From Latrodectus hesperus (Eukaryota; Arthropoda; Arachnida; Araneae; Theridiidae), in assembly GCA_037975125.1 (NCBI GenBank), contig CM075851.1:122391464-122455463 (forward strand): 64,000 nt of DNA, in the 5' to 3' direction. The position numbers and the translations under genes are program-made. The notes under the pieces were generated by a model, which worked only from the letters and a program-made list of their open reading frames with translations, did not search any database and was not told where the DNA came from. Below are positions 11,368-25,160 of this stretch, in pieces; position 1 is the stretch's first letter, and every line of letters starts with the position of its first letter.

Positions 11368-13929
11368 TATGAACTGTATAACTGAAAACTCTGTGATATT
11401 AGATTTAGTTATGCTTAATGTAATGCGGAAATTCGTTTTTATTAGTTTTTTTAAAAATATGATCTTATATATTTTAATTTTTGTTAGTATAATAATTATT
11501 TTTTTTATTAATTTTTCTGCAAAATAAATACTCTTTTAATTTAATTCCTACAAACCACTCAATTATTAAATCTAAGGGAATTTCCATTAGAGACAATGAA
11601 TGTTAGTTTTATAGTAGTTTCATGCATCCCATATTTAAAATACATAGCCAGATTAAATTATATCTTGGAATTCTTTTATGTTCAAATATACAAACAAATA
11701 CTTAATATCATTTATAACCATAATTAATATAGCATAAAAATAGCTGAAACTTACATTGATTCTTTACAAATAGCACTTATTTACTGTTTTATTTATTTTT
11801 AGTAAATAAATAAAATCCAATTTTTCTCTTTTATGATCCTGAAACAAGAAAGGCAGCTCAGTGACACAGTGTCAAAACAAATCATGATCTAAAATAATCT
11901 TATCAGTCTGTCTTTTTGTCATGAATTTTCATGGTTTTCAAAATATAACGTAAACAGTGAACTTATCAGAGAATGACAGAGATATGGGCATATATGCCAC
12001 TCATACTATGTACATCTTTAAATAGGGAAGTGATTGTGATATTTTGAGAATGCTTCATATCAGAATTTCGTACTTTTAGGAGTATATTATAATGAGGGTA
12101 TATTTTCTTAATAAAGTAATGAAGTTATAATTTTGACGAAAACATATATCAATTTATAGGTAAATTTCTAAAATTACTTAAAAATGTATAGAAAAGTTTA
12201 TTGATTAGACATTTATCACCTTTTCAATTTGAATTAGGAATCTATTTTATAAACTCTTACGAAAATTTAAATTAATTCTAAAAATACATATTTAAAGCAG
12301 TAAAACTTATATTACTTTTAAAACTTAAAATTGCACTCTTATATGATTTCTGTGATAAGAATAGCATGTAAAATAAATGATAATCTAATAGAATAAAAGC
12401 TTAACAGCAGGAATAATTTAAAAAAAAGTGTTTTTTTAGAAATTTATTTTAGATAATTTGCAATTCTATATATATTAAAAATTCTATATTAATTTTAATT
12501 AAAACAATGCTAAAATTAAATGACATTTCCATAAAATTAAAGAAATGTTTTTATTTATTTTGAATAAGCAAAACTAATTAAAAAATACTTTATATATTCC
12601 AACAATTATTCTCTCTTAAAAAATGATTCGCTGTTAAAAAATTAAAAATCACATACTACGTTCAAAAATATAAAAATCAAATTTATTAATTTCTCATTGT
12701 GAATATTCTATTGGACTTCTTAAGTATTCATTTGAAAATTAAGTATAGGAATTACTTCTCTATTATTATAATAAATAACTAAGAAGATTATATATATAAA
12801 TGTACACATCGAGCGTACAAAATGTTTACATTTCGTATTGACGTTATATGGATAATTTTAATCTTACAATTTTACATTCATTTTGATTTCATTTAAAAGT
12901 TTCTAAAAATGTAAATAACATTTGAATTTGTTCTTTCTTATACATTATATCGTTATAATATTTTACTTAAACCCAAAGTTTTCCATTTTAACTTATTTAA
13001 CGTTTAACGTAATATTTTCATAAAATTGTATTTAATAAAAGCAAACTTAAATTAACTTTTATATAGCTTCTTATTTTGGAAAGAAAGCTCAGGATAAAAA
13101 GGAAGTACAAAAAATGTTTTTTTTTTATTTTTACTTCCGACAACATATATAGAATTACCATGATATTAAACAATATTTTATCTAAGATTTCTTTTTTTTT
13201 ATGCGGCATCAATGAGTTTGAACCATCTCGTAAATTTTCTGGTAGTCTGTTTAGATAAAAATAATTATTTTGACATTCAATATCAAACTTATCCTTAGTA
13301 GGTTTACAAATTTATTTTTTTAAAAAAATTATATGAGATACTTATATAGATACTTTCTTTTATTGAAGTTGATTTTTTTTTACTAGGAGGGAATGTATTC
13401 GAGAGATAGATAGATTAGATAATGTTCCATGTTGAAAATCTTAATATACAATGACTGGAATTGCTAAATCATCAATGAATATTGAAAAGTTTACATTTTT
13501 TACACTGGTATCGATTAATCTAAAAGCTTAAGATTTTGTAAAATATGAAGACATCTACTATTTTTAAAATAGATGTTATACAATATAGTTTGCGAAAGGA
13601 TTTTTGTTATCTGTTTAATTGTAAAGAGAGTTGTTTAAATAAAAGAAAAAAGCAGAAATAAAAGTAGAAATTAAAAAAAATTATAAGTTTAATAAACTAT
13701 AATTTGTGCTTGTAAAACCACCTATGTACTTCAAAAAAATTGACAATACTCCTTGAAAAATTACCATGATAATTTTTCCTATTAAATGACGATTCACATA
13801 TAGAAACCAATCCAGTATAGAATGTAATTAAAAAGATATCAACTAGAGAGATAATGTCATTTAGAAAAATCACTTTGAAATTCCTCTTTTTCATAAGAGT
13901 GAAATTCTTTTTGCGGAAATTCATTTTGG
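11368..13929. other. AT-rich non-coding stretch
   Basis: No supported gene. Overlapping opposite-strand frames at 13018-13258 and a 75-codon minus frame at 13697-13924 show only A/T-driven composition. No repeat larger than short A/T runs noticed. Confidence 0.5.
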
Positions 13930-14120
13930 TCTTACGTACAATGCTTCAAATTATCTGATAACGAGGACAGAATACAAGAGGTAATTGATTCTGGTACACT
14001 AAATGAGACCTAAATGACAAGGAACTGTGAAAGACAAAATTTACTTTATGGGAGGTAACCACAAAAAAACTGCATCTGCCGTTGTTTAATAGGAAGAAAA
14101 GTGTATTAATCATAAGGTAA

Positions 14121-14128
14121 TGACGTCA
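14121..14128. promoter_or_regulatory. CRE-like palindrome TGACGTCA
   Basis: Perfect palindromic CREB/ATF consensus octamer in an otherwise AT-rich region. A single 8-mer can occur by chance, so function is only suggested. Confidence 0.2.
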
Positions 14129-14333
14129 TAAAGCATTTGTATGTTATAGAATTAGTAACTGCATATCGATACCACAAGTTCATAAGCTGTCATGCGTAAA
14201 ATCAATACTTCACGGAGGAAGGTTATTTCTGCTCCGTCATTGATCAACAGGCTCAGGATATTTATGGGAACTCGCAGTGGCATTTATTTATACACCCCTT
14301 ATTAGACAAAACGATTAAGTTGCAGCAATACAA

Positions 14334-14341
14334 TTACGTCA
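14334..14341. promoter_or_regulatory. CRE-like half-consensus TTACGTCA
   Basis: One mismatch from the CRE palindrome and 213 bp from the perfect copy. Offered only because two such motifs share the same complex island. Confidence 0.15.
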
Positions 14342-14345
14342 TATA

Positions 14346-15753
14346 ACATATGCTAAAAAACTAATGTTACACTTATTTAAATATCAGTTGAAGTTATAAA
14401 CTTTGTAAATTATTGTTACCATTTTGAACTTCGCAACATAATTCGTAGCTTACAAATTTTTATATGAATGTTTATTTCTGATATTTTTTATGTTTTTATA
14501 CTTTAATTTTAGATATATCAGATAAAGTATAAAGTAAACTTGAACAAGCAAACTTTGATATTTGAAGGATGATATTGTGTTGTTTTACAGCTTTTTTCCT
14601 AATAATAATTTATTGCAGCTCAAATTATCCTCTTATGAAACAAATTTTACTATTTGAGCCTATTAATATAAATATTCTAATCTGAATTTTTGCAAAGGAT
14701 TTTACAATATAAATATTATGATTAATGATTTGTATTGTATGGTATTTTATAAAGAAAATAAAATTTAATTTTAACTTTTAAGTCAAGGTAAAATTAAATA
14801 ATATTTTCCAGATGTATTTTAATTTTTAAAATAATTTTCTATTTTTAAGGGTATTTTTACTAATGTTGTTATAATGCTGAATTGAATTTGGACTTGAATT
14901 CATCACACAACGTATTAGCAATCAATTTTTTATCATCCCCTTAGATTGCACCTAACACAACATTAAATTTACAAGAACATTTTATAAACGAAACACCATC
15001 AAAACATTCTCAACAGGGCTGATCTAAAAATCCTCTTTCGAATCCAGCAAAACAGCCTGCCTCCACAGTGCCATCTCGCGTCGTCGAAATCATTACAATA
15101 TTTAAGATTTTAATTTTCTTTATGATAGTAAGAAATTTCATTTGAATAAAATGCTCAATTAAAAATTACAAAGTATATTTGGTCTCTTAATTAAACATTT
15201 TTACTTCATAAACATTTTATTTTATTTTATTTAATATATATTTATATAAATAAGCATTTTATCTGAACAGTGATTTAGAAACTGCTAATTATATTTCATA
15301 GGATCGATCGTCTGATTCGCATAATTTCAGAAGATAATGAAAGCTCTATGTAGTCATTATCCTCTACAATTTGAAATTAAATCTATATTTATGCAAAATC
15401 TTTATATAAAGCTTCATTATAGCATTTTACGTAGGTAGTAATGACTTTGGTATGATATTGTAATAATAATAGGATTGAGGTCAGGTTGAATAGTTTTGCT
15501 GTATACATTGGCTAGTTTTTATGGATACAAAATGCTGGAGGTAGGTGTTATCTTGGAGGTTATCCTTAGCTTTTGGAGATCATCTTTCAATTTTGTGTCT
15601 TAATGATTATCAACTTCATATGTCATCTGTTCCACTCTGTTAATTTAAACTTTTGTTGTTTGCTAAGATTAATAACGGCTAAGATGCCTTTTTTCAATTT
15701 TGTGTAAATAGTCATTGCTTGTAACTTAGTAGATCTTGAAAATTACCATATAA
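14346..15753. other. AT-rich stretch with one GC-richer patch
   Basis: Mostly featureless. The patch 15014-15092 is much more GC-rich and includes GTGCCATCTCGCGTCGTCG. On the minus strand it has a short open stretch ending in a TGA, with no recognised homology. It may be an eroded element end or exon remnant. Confidence 0.35.
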
Positions 15754-15757
15754 TACA

Positions 15758-15956
15758 GCCTGAATAAAATCTTTAAGGGCAGTAAAATTTTTTGAGAAAA
15801 TGTAAAATGAAATATAAGGGATTCAAATAATATTAATTATTATAGTTCATTGATAAGAAATAAATTTTATAAACATATTTTGTAAGTGCATAATTATGAG
15901 AAACATCGGGTTACTTACAAAGTTAGTGTTTCTGCCTGAGTAAAAACTTTAAGGCC
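15758..15956 (+). repeat. Left IR/DR pair
   Basis: Outer copy 15758-15780 and inner copy 15934-15956 share GCCTGA-TAAAA-CTTTAAGG-C. They are direct repeats of each other and inverted relative to the right pair. Presumed transposase-binding sites. Confidence 0.88.
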
Positions 15957-16085
15957 ACCAGTTATTTTTTTAAAAATAAATGTAATACAATCGTGTAATT
16001 ACCATTGCTACTACTAGCTTGTGACAACGCTACAGTTTTCATATTTGTCATACGTTTCTATGAAGTATTGGTGATCTTTGTGAAG

Positions 16086-17059
16086 ATGGTGAAGGGTAAG
16101 AAGTTAACTGATAGTGAAAGAGGACTGATCGAAGCTTTGTCTGCAACAGCAATGAGTAGTCGTGTTATTGCAATAAAGATAGGAAGATCAATGATTGTAG
16201 TTAACAATTTTTAAAAGTGAAAGACAATATGGTAAAACGAATACAAGGGGAAGACCTAAAGCTTTGTCCTCGCGTGATGAAAGAAGCGTTTGCAAACTTG
16301 CATCCACTGGAAAGTACTCAACCAGGAAACTGATTCCGAAGACAGGTTTAAAAGTTTGTCAAAAAACGATTTATAACACAATTAGAAGGTCTGGAAGGTA
16401 CACATATGCAGCAAAATTGACTAAGCCTCAGTTACTGCAAAAACATAAAATAGAGCGTTTGAACTTTGGGAAGAAAGTCATGTCATTGACCAACCAAATT
16501 ATTTTTTCTGGCAAAAAAAATTTATTTTGGATAGACCATATGGCTATAATTTCTACTGGCATGATATAAGAAATATTATCCAAGCGCCGATTAGATGGAG
16601 AGTTTGTCATGACTTGGGGCTGTTTTCCCTTACAATGGTTTGGACTCAATTGCATTCAATTCAGATAGAATGAATTCACAAGGATACCAAAATGTCCGAA
16701 TAAATCATCTTTTTCCAAATGCTGAATGTCTTGCTGGAGGAAATTAGAAATATCAGCAAGACAATGCATCGATCCATTCGAGTAAGAGCACAAAAAATTG
16801 GTTCCAAGTCAACAATGTTGAAACTGTGAAATGGCTAGCTAGATCACCTGATCTCAACCCAATCGAGAATCTTTGGGGTGACTTAGCAAGAAGAGCTTAT
16901 GCAAATGGGAGACATTTTACATCAACAACAGAGAAGAAATCTGCTATCAAAGATGATTGGTATAAAACCAACCCCATTCTTTGTCAAAAACTCGTTTCAT
17001 TCATGAAAACAAGAATATTTGAAGTAATTCGAAGAAATGGCTCCTACACAATTTTCTAA
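16086..17059 (+). pseudogene. Tc1 transposase (DD34E), inactivated
   Basis: The Met at 16086 opens an N-terminal helix-turn-helix (MVKGKKLTDSERGLIEAL). An upstream Met at 16005 would add an unrelated tail. TAA at 16212 ends that frame. The homology resumes in a second frame with the GRPKALSSRDER linker near 16253 and a second DNA-binding half. The first catalytic Asp motif, normally FSDE, reads FSGKK near 16505, so the Asp is lost, and a frameshift follows. The second Asp is in QQDNASIH near 16757. The Glu is in SPDLNPIENLWG near 16851-16880, with 34 residues between. The C-terminus ends at TAA 17057-17059. Catalytically dead. Confidence 0.9.
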
Positions 17060-17099
17060 AAGTTTGTAATTTTTTTCTTATATGTTATTTTCTATGTTA

Positions 17100-17305
17100 G
17101 CCTTAAATTTTTTACTCAGGCTCAAATATTCATCTATGTGTTCTGTAATATTTTCTAATAATAAAATATTTACAAATTATTTTTTCTACTTTTTTACTTT
17201 TATTTAATCTCAATAATTATCAATCAAATGGTATTCTAATTCCTTAATTTAAATGTTTTCCATTTTTTCAAAAATGTCTACTGGCCTTAAAGTTTTTATT
17301 CAGGC
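17100..17305 (-). repeat. Right IR/DR pair
   Basis: Inner copy 17100-17121 and outer copy 17283-17305 are the inverted counterparts of the left pair. The inner copies carry GCCTGAGTAAAA and the outer copies GCCTGAATAAAA on both sides, so inner and outer versions are conserved as distinct types. Confidence 0.88.
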
Positions 17306-17344
17306 TGTATCACATATAATACAATCATACAAAAAAAACTTATA

Positions 17345-17533
17345 CTAGTAGCCACGGATGCTTCATCGGGACAAGATCCATAGACTACGTATTCTCTGCA
17401 CGTTGCACAGTTTAACGTACCCTCTGCACGTTGCGGAGTTTTGCTGCTAACAGAACCATCTCATCCAACTTTTACATTTGTAAATCCTCGTCCGATACTT
17501 ATGTTTTCACAAGTTGACAGATTCTTGTAATGC
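17345..17533 (-). other. Possible exon or old insertion with acceptor-like edge
   Basis: A GC-richer 190-bp block directly downstream of the Tc1 element. On the minus strand it is preceded by a good splice-acceptor context: a T-rich tract, then TTTCTTTATTTTCAG ending at 17534. One frame is open for 23 codons, meets a TGA, then stays open for about 42 more with three Cys. Against coding, it holds a 28-bp tandem duplication (CTCTGCACGTTGC at 17394 and 17422), which is not a multiple of three. No homology recognised. Confidence 0.25.
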
Positions 17534-17866
17534 CTGAAAATAAAGAAACTGTCTTAATAAGGCAAATAAAAAAATTATGAAAAAAGGAACTGAATATAGC
17601 AATATAAATTCAGGATTTTAAGAATATATTAAATGCAAATATATTAAAAAGGTATTTAAAAGAAAAAGTTATATGATAGTGAAATATTAAGATAGATATT
17701 GTAATAATTACAGTTATGTGGATTAAATCATTATGGAATAATATTAAAATTATTAAATTATAATTAATTGCCTTTGGTATCTAATTTTAAAATTTATTTC
17801 ATTAATTCAATTTAAAAATTACTATACTATTATAAAACAATTACTTTTTTTAAATCACCTCATTAA

Positions 17867-17910
17867 TTTGTTTGTGTGTAACTTACAATTATAAGTTACA
17901 CACAAACAAA
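17867..17910. repeat. Perfect 19-bp inverted repeat
   Basis: Arms TTTGTTTGTGTGTAACTTA (17867-17885) and its exact complement (17892-17910) are separated by six bases. As RNA it would form a stable hairpin. No flanking duplication seen. Confidence 0.75.
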
Positions 17911-20900
17911 ATCCAATAATTAATTAATAATCAAGTAAAGCATATAGTGATTTACCAATTCTCCTGATCCATTTTTCATAAATTTTAGTAGTACTACTGT
18001 AAAGAATGATAAAGACACATAATCTTTGAAGTCTTACTCTTTACAGGAGCCTCAATAAGGGGACCACGAAATATTATCTCTTTTCATAATATTATATTTG
18101 ATAATCAATGTATTGAATTCTTTTATATCATAATCAATGGATTATAAAATACATAATAACAGTGTCATAAGTTTTACACCTTATTCAAAGATGAAATTAA
18201 TTACTTAATAGGGACATTTTTAAAAACTATTTATGAGAAACATCGTACCTGAAATTTACATTGTTTTTCATATAACTGTATTTATGCTTAAAATCTTACT
18301 CATACATTTTAAATGTTCTATAAATATACTTAAGCATATACATAAAACTGAGAAATGGTGAGCAAAATATTTTGTAATAAGGAAATGCGATATTTGAATA
18401 GTTATTTTTTATGTCTTGAATATTGTTTTTTTATTTAAAAACATTTCATCATCTTAAATAAGAGTCATTTCTCTTTTGTTTAAAGTAATAATAAGCTATA
18501 TTGATAAATAGAAAAGAATTTTTATTCTTTTCTATTTCTTTTTTCCGAAATTCCAAATTTTAATTTGCGTGCAACAATAACTTGATGCTTAAAATTACAA
18601 ACCTATAACGAAACAAATTTGAATATTTGATAATTCTTCACAATTTGTTGTAAAACATTTCTACTGAAATGCAAGTATACATTTACATATGTTTCCTTAA
18701 TTTTATTTTAAGCAATGAATATAGTATTAAGTATTTTTATGATTCTGAATATATTCCAACTATAATGACATATGAAAATTACTATTGGAAAAATAATGAA
18801 TGATTCTTAGAAATCATAGTGAATTTGCACGTATAGTGAACAGCAGTTTTTCAAACATTTTTGTTTTACCCAATAATTGAAACATTCTAATATAATATTA
18901 GATAAAAATTTAATATATGTTTTAGTAGAAGTTTATAACTCTCTTTTAACCACAAAACATCTTTTTTTATTACAGAGTTGTAAGAAAATAAATTGAAAAT
19001 AATATGGCTAACATAATATAAATATAATAATATCATTTTCGATGAATACATTCGATTAAAGAAAATTGAAATTTGCTAAGCTAAAGTGAAACTATTTCTA
19101 GTAAGCAAACTTCCCTGTTCTCCAAACTTTAACTTTAAGCAACGAATAATTTATTACGTATTATTATGAATGTCTTGGAAATTGTCAGCATTTTATGCTT
19201 TTCTAAGACAGAATAAGTTCAGTTAAAAAAACTATTTAATATAAATGAACTGCGTAATTTACTGTTTGCATTATATTAGCACGAATAATACGTATAACAA
19301 AAAGTTTATCTTTCACAGTCACAAAAGTATGAACTACACTCGATTATTTTATTCCAAGTAATCATAAAAAGATATATAGTAAAAATAACCGTAAAATGTC
19401 ATTATTCGCAAAAAATTTCTTGCTAAGTTAATTCCACTGAGAATATATATAATATTCCTTAAAAATTACTCATCTTTACATTTAAGCGAATAATTTTATT
19501 TATAAACGAGTATAGAATTAATGATTTAATTTTATGAACATATAATGTTTGCCATAAAATGTTTTCACAGAGAAAGAATGAATATACACTTATTTTTATA
19601 TTTTACATAAATGACTCAATAATTTATAGTTATTTTACTGAAAAAAAATTTTAAAGCAAATTTAAAAGTATGTTTCTCAATTAGTTCTCTTTCAAATATT
19701 TTTTCTTTAATTATAAAGTATCTTAATTTTAAGTTAAACGAAAATATATTAAAAATGACTTCCAGTGAAAAAACACACATAATTTTTCATTCATGTTTAA
19801 TTAACTCAAAATTTATCAGGTTTTTTAAATCAAACACAATTCATTGCTTGTGTTGTAATAAAATTTTCTTATATTTGATGTATTGAATTCATTACTAATT
19901 AAACCTGTTTAAATATTATAAAACGTTTTATGACATATTTAGTAAGCAAATATTTTTAAAAATTTATGCATATAAATTTTTAAATTTATCGAAAATATTA
20001 TGTAGGTTTTAAATTAAGTTTTATTATTAGTTTAAAATTCTATATAAATCATTTTTAGGCCAATATTCAACTAGATTACTATTTAAAAATAAATAAAATA
20101 TCACATTTACAGCTTATTTAAAGCTTAAAATAGTTGACTTTATTACGATATATTCAAAGAACTATGAATTTTATATTTAAAGAATTTAGGAGAATAGTTT
20201 ACTTTAAATTTAATTTTTAAATTATGTTTAAATTGAAACAGAGATAATTAATGATGAAATTAATATTTTCTGAAACTGCTCAATTATATAAGCAAACATG
20301 TAAGAACAAATTGTGTATTTACTTACGTTCCTTGTGCAATTTTATATTTTTAATCGTGTTCTTCAGAAAAAAATCAAGTTTCTATAAATTCTCTTGGTGT
20401 TTTCTTATATCAATATAACTGATCTTGATCTTAAGAGTTTATATCTCAGTACAATTAGAGGTTTTTGCTGAAATTATATAAGTAATCAAAATTGGTATGT
20501 AAATACATGCACACTGTATATTCTATTTCAATATATGGTAATACTTAGCTCGTAAATGTTTTAATACAATTTGCTTAGAGTGTGGTATATATTAAGCTTT
20601 TTTATAACTAGTATAGTTGGTTTTTGCTTATCTTTAATATGTTCAGTCTTTTTTACTGATCACATAGATTAAAATAGTACTTCAGCTCAAATATTATAAT
20701 AAAATTAGGCATGTTGTCATCTGGCTTATGATATCTATTCTGGTTAGTTATTTTATGTATATTATAATCAAATTAGTTATATTAATGATATCTAATTTGA
20801 TTGTAAATTTTACATTCCAGTTATTTTAATTTTAAAGTACTAAAGAAATATGAATGTAACAAACAGAAAAATTTAAATTAATTAAGGGTTTTAGACAATT

Positions 20901-23091
20901 GTGGTAAATTGAGATGCAGAGCAAATATTGAATTCTTATTTTAATGTAGCACACTCAACGTTTTTTGCTGCATAAATTCTGATATAAATATAACATTTTA
21001 TAAACATTATTACATTTTCTAAAATATCTTGAAGGAAAAATAAATGTAAACATGACGATTTATTTTTTACCATACTTTATTTTATTCACATTGTCATAAA
21101 TAGATTGAAATTTATGGTCAATTTTAAATAAAGAATTTATATGTGTTATGTTTACTGCAATGAATATTTTATTCATTGATGTATGGTACAATTTTTTATG
21201 CAGTCCAACACTGAAAGATTTATGCAAATGCTCTCACAGCACATTTTACTAGCTTTTAAAAGTGAAACTCTGATCCCAGACGTAAGCTTTTTACAAAGTA
21301 AAAAGCATCTCAAAAAAGATACCTTTAGGCAGCAACATATACCAATATGAGAAGGGAAAGCATCTTGAAAGTTTCCTTTAAAACTTTATATTGAGATACT
21401 CCAAACACTATTTATTATTTGTTTGTTTTGACTATTTATTACATATTTAAAAATATTTTAGGTGTTTTTCCTAAAAACAAAATGTAATACCTGTCAAAAT
21501 ATTTGTAATTTATATATCTTTATATATAAATAAATATACACAAACTGCATACATATTTTATTTATTTATTTTAAAAATGTTTAACTATATTGTGTTTCAA
21601 AAACTGTCATTTTTTTAAAAATAATTGTAAAAAAATGTTAATCTCATTTAATTTTAAAAAATAAGTCAATGAAAAAATTAACATAGCAATTATTTAATAG
21701 TACCATAAACTGCAAGATATAAATATCAACTATGGAATTTAAAATATTTTTCTGAGATTTGTGACTACCAGAGTTAATGAAATTGCTATTATCTACAAAT
21801 TTTCATGTTTATTTTTCTGCTTGGACAATGAGAGAGACATACCAACGCATATACAATGGTAAGTGTTGAATTGGTATGCTAGATAAATATTCTTCATTTG
21901 ATAATAGAAAGAAAGTTTAAGACTAAATTTGATAATGGAAAAGAACAGATTATTTTGCTTTGCTTCAATTCCATAATTTAAATAACTACACCATGCCTTA
22001 TAACAAACATTAAAGTTCAACTTGTTAAACAATAATCTATAATATGTTCAGAATTTCATTAGTGTTATCATAATACAAATGCCAACTTTTAAAGTACCTT
22101 TTAACAAACTGTTAAGCAATAATTTTTTTAAATATAGATATCATGATAAATGATCCAATATTTACTTCTAAAATAGACAGTAAATATATATTATATAGAT
22201 ATCAAACTTTCACTGAGCTTTTGATATATTTTTGGAAATATAAGTTATAATACCGTCTTTATTGAAAACTCTTGTATTGTGTTCTTATTTACCTCTTAAT
22301 TTATTCTATTAACATTTTTAAAAAGCTCTACATAAAACTAGTTTATATATCCAAATAAAACCATACTGGATGTTAATTGTTCTTTTTGTTCGAATTATCA
22401 ATTGACCAGATAAGGTCACAATTATCTAATTATTGTGAGTTATCTATGCAATTTGTTCAGATTATTAATAATCAAGAAAATATCTGATTATATTAAAACC
22501 ACCAAATAATATCAAGAATAATGCTAAATTTTAATATTAATAAAACTAATTTCTTATTTTTGATCAGAAAAAAATTCAAATTAACATAAATTTTATTTTT
22601 GCTTAATTTTTCATATAATACATCTGTTTCATTGTTAAATTTTATCATTGTAATCACTTGGGCAATTAAATAAATGTCACGTAAAATATTTTAAAACAAA
22701 ATAAAATTGAATTAAAAATATAGCTTATTTTCTAAATAAAATGTGTGCATATATTAATTATATCCGTAATTTGATGTTTTAATATATTAAATATGTGTGC
22801 AATTTGATCAATAATTGGGCTTTAGTTCAAGATGTAAAATTTATATTTCTGATTATACAAATATTTCCCACAAATTTTTGGTGTTGTTTCATTATAACAT
22901 AGTATTCTCAGCATGTTATTCATACTCTGAAAATGTTACTACCTTTATCATGAAAGTATCATCAGTTTTAAAAAATCAATAAAATAAATAAACAATATAG
23001 TTTCAAGTAAAGAGTACAAAGTAAAATTATCTATTATTGAAAAAATAGAAATATACAATATTTCAAATTATATGATTTTTTATATTAAATA
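17911..23091. other. AT-rich non-coding stretch
   Basis: More than 5 kb with no supported gene or transposon. It contains the short palindrome at 18507-18536 and a weaker one near 20766-20812 (AATCAAATTAG arms). The 79-codon minus-strand frame at 21793-22032 has no recognisable domain. Confidence 0.5.
18507..18536. repeat. Perfect 13-bp palindrome
   Basis: Arms AATAGAAAAGAAT and ATTCTTTTCTATT flank TTTT. A small hairpin in A/T-rich DNA with no evident role. Confidence 0.6.
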
Positions 23092-23152
23092 TGACAATGT
23101 TCAAATTAATACTGACAATGTTCAAATTAATACTGACAATGTTCAAATTAAT
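23092..23152 (+). repeat. 21-bp minisatellite, about 3 copies
   Basis: TGACAATGTTCAAATTAATA plus C repeats head to tail at 23092, 23113 and 23134, with the third copy partial. Near-identity suggests recent slippage. Confidence 0.85.
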
Positions 23153-23787
23153 CAAATAAAGATGCAGATCAAATATTGAATTCTCATTTTAATATCTCAA
23201 TTATTAATATTAGTTTTATTTATGGCATACATTCTAAATTTCTTCATAATTGGCAAAATATAAAAATAGAATAATGAAGATTACTCAGTATGACATCATC
23301 ATCCGTCTACAATTTCTTAGATAAAAAATTGAAAAATATTTATACATCTTACATTCCATTTGCTTTAGACATATTTAGATAATGACAGCTTCTTCATAAG
23401 TCACCTCAAAAAGAACGGCCGGAAACTATCATATCAATTTATCTATTTTCATCTTTGTAGTAGAAGGCTATACTATATAAGGAACAAAAGAGTCTTATCG
23501 AAGTTATTAATCTCTAAAAAGTTGCTGTTATAACACTTATACTTAAATTTGGAATTGCTTACTTCACATATTGAAAGTCCTTATGACTTCAGCAATTTAA
23601 CGTTTTAGTGAGGTATTCTTGAATTGTTTCGGGAAATGATATTGCATTTTCGATATGTCTGGACTTTTATGAAGCTTACTTATTGATATACGTATAGAGT
23701 TAATTTAGAAGCAACACATTTTATTTAAGAAAATTTGTGATAACGTGTAGTGAAATTATTAAAAATTTAGTAGTTATTTCCAATACT
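23153..23787. other. AT-rich non-coding stretch
   Basis: Nothing recognised between the 21-bp repeats and the microsatellite. Confidence 0.5.
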
Positions 23788-23978
<191 letters not shown>

Positions 23979-23989
23979 AGTTATATAAA

Positions 23990-25010
<1,021 letters not shown>

Positions 25011-25046
25011 TAAGAAATAAAATATCAATGTTCGGAGCAGGAAATA

Positions 25047-25160
25047 TACAGAATTAAGGGTGTTAATTTACAGAATTAATGGAGTTAATATACAGAATTA
25101 AGGGAGTTAATTTACAAAATTAAGGGAGTTAATTTACAGAACTAAGGGAGTTAGTTAATT
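25047..25160 (+). repeat. 22-bp minisatellite, five copies
   Basis: Units of TACAGAATTAAGGGAGTTAA plus TT start at 25047, 25069, 25091, 25113 and 25135. Each differs by one to three bases, and the last has a 4-bp insertion. Confidence 0.88.

Larger units (their letters stand above)
13930..14345. other. Moderately complex island, unidentified
   Basis: Base composition is more balanced than in the flanks. It holds a CRE-type octamer, a second CRE-like site 213 bp away and a TATTTATAC-like stretch near 14283. No reading frame longer than a few dozen codons crosses it. It could be a decayed LTR, a regulatory element or an old insertion. Confidence 0.3.
15756..17307 (+). mobile_element. Tc1-like transposon with IR/DR double ends
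   Basis: The 1552-bp element is flanked by TA (15754-15755 and 17308-17309). Outer termini read CAGCCTGAATAAAATCTTTA on the left and CAGCCTGAATAAAAACTTTA inward from the right. Each end carries a second, inner copy of the same motif: left 15934-15956, GCCTGAGTAAAAACTTTAAG; right 17100-17121, inverted. The copies lie about 176-182 bp inward. This is the inverted-repeat/direct-repeat plan known from Sleeping Beauty-class Tc1 elements. The transposase is on the plus strand between the inner repeats and is inactivated. Confidence 0.92.
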
